Assembly (NCBI GenBank): GCA_022818135.1
Contig: JAFMSR010000001.1
Location: forward strand, 37,968,197-38,032,196
Reading direction: 5' to 3'
From: Saxidomus purpurata
Taxonomy: Eukaryota; Mollusca; Bivalvia; Venerida; Veneridae
Length of the DNA stretch: 64,000 nucleotides
Shown: positions 63,974 through 64,000 of the stretch, in pieces
How positions within the stretch are numbered: the first letter of the stretch is position 1
Layout of the letters: the number at the start of each line of letters is the position of its first letter
Made by a program: the position numbers and the translations under genes
The notes under the pieces: generated by a model
Seen by the model: the letters and a program-made list of their open reading frames with translations, nothing else
Database searches by the model: none
What the model was told of the DNA's origin: nothing

Positions 63974-64000
63974 GTGTATGTGCACTTCTGGGTGCTGTGG

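Overview
The window looks like nuclear DNA of an animal, most likely a bivalve mollusc. It is AT-rich, with long GT-AG introns carrying tRNA-derived SINEs, short inverted-repeat elements and repeats headed by a hairpin and a GTCC run, a repeat style I associate with bivalve genomes. The taxon is inferred from repeat style and was not tested against a database.

One plus-strand gene fills the window and runs off both ends. From 526 to 63529 I resolve 69 coding exons that form 20 consecutive copies of one module. A module has four segments. A (about 70 residues) is Cys-rich with six cysteines including a CC pair. B (about 14 residues) is a short strand-like piece ending in a GVxRIR-like motif. 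C (about 54 residues) has a VCxES...C pair and then PKPxC. D (50-60 residues) looks helical, with DFSLxxW, LGLxxYL and one final Cys. Intron phases repeat exactly (A 1-1, B 1-2, C 2-1, D 1-1). Each module is 567-603 coding bases and always a multiple of three, totalling 11706 bases or 3902 codons, with no internal stop. No start or stop codon of the gene lies in the window. I do not recognise the family. Cysteine content suggests a secreted or extracellular protein, but no signal peptide or anchor is visible.

Layout: modules 1-3 occupy 526-14064, with a 6-kb intron (6489-12525) that holds a 4.8-kb TTAA-bounded inverted-repeat element. Modules 4-12 (14407-37177) have A and B fused into one exon. 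Module 13 (37672-39874) is split again, 14-15 (41325-46713) are fused, and 16-20 (46829-63529) are split. In every split module A is exactly 210 nt and B exactly 43 nt.

Introns carry SINEs (one with a clean 12-bp target duplication), several MITE-like elements, a minisatellite of about 178 bp, a 1.5-kb element with GCGGCAT-rich ends and microsatellites. I found no other convincing protein gene, no functional tRNA and no rRNA. The many short open frames elsewhere, including all on the minus strand, appear to be chance or repeat-derived.
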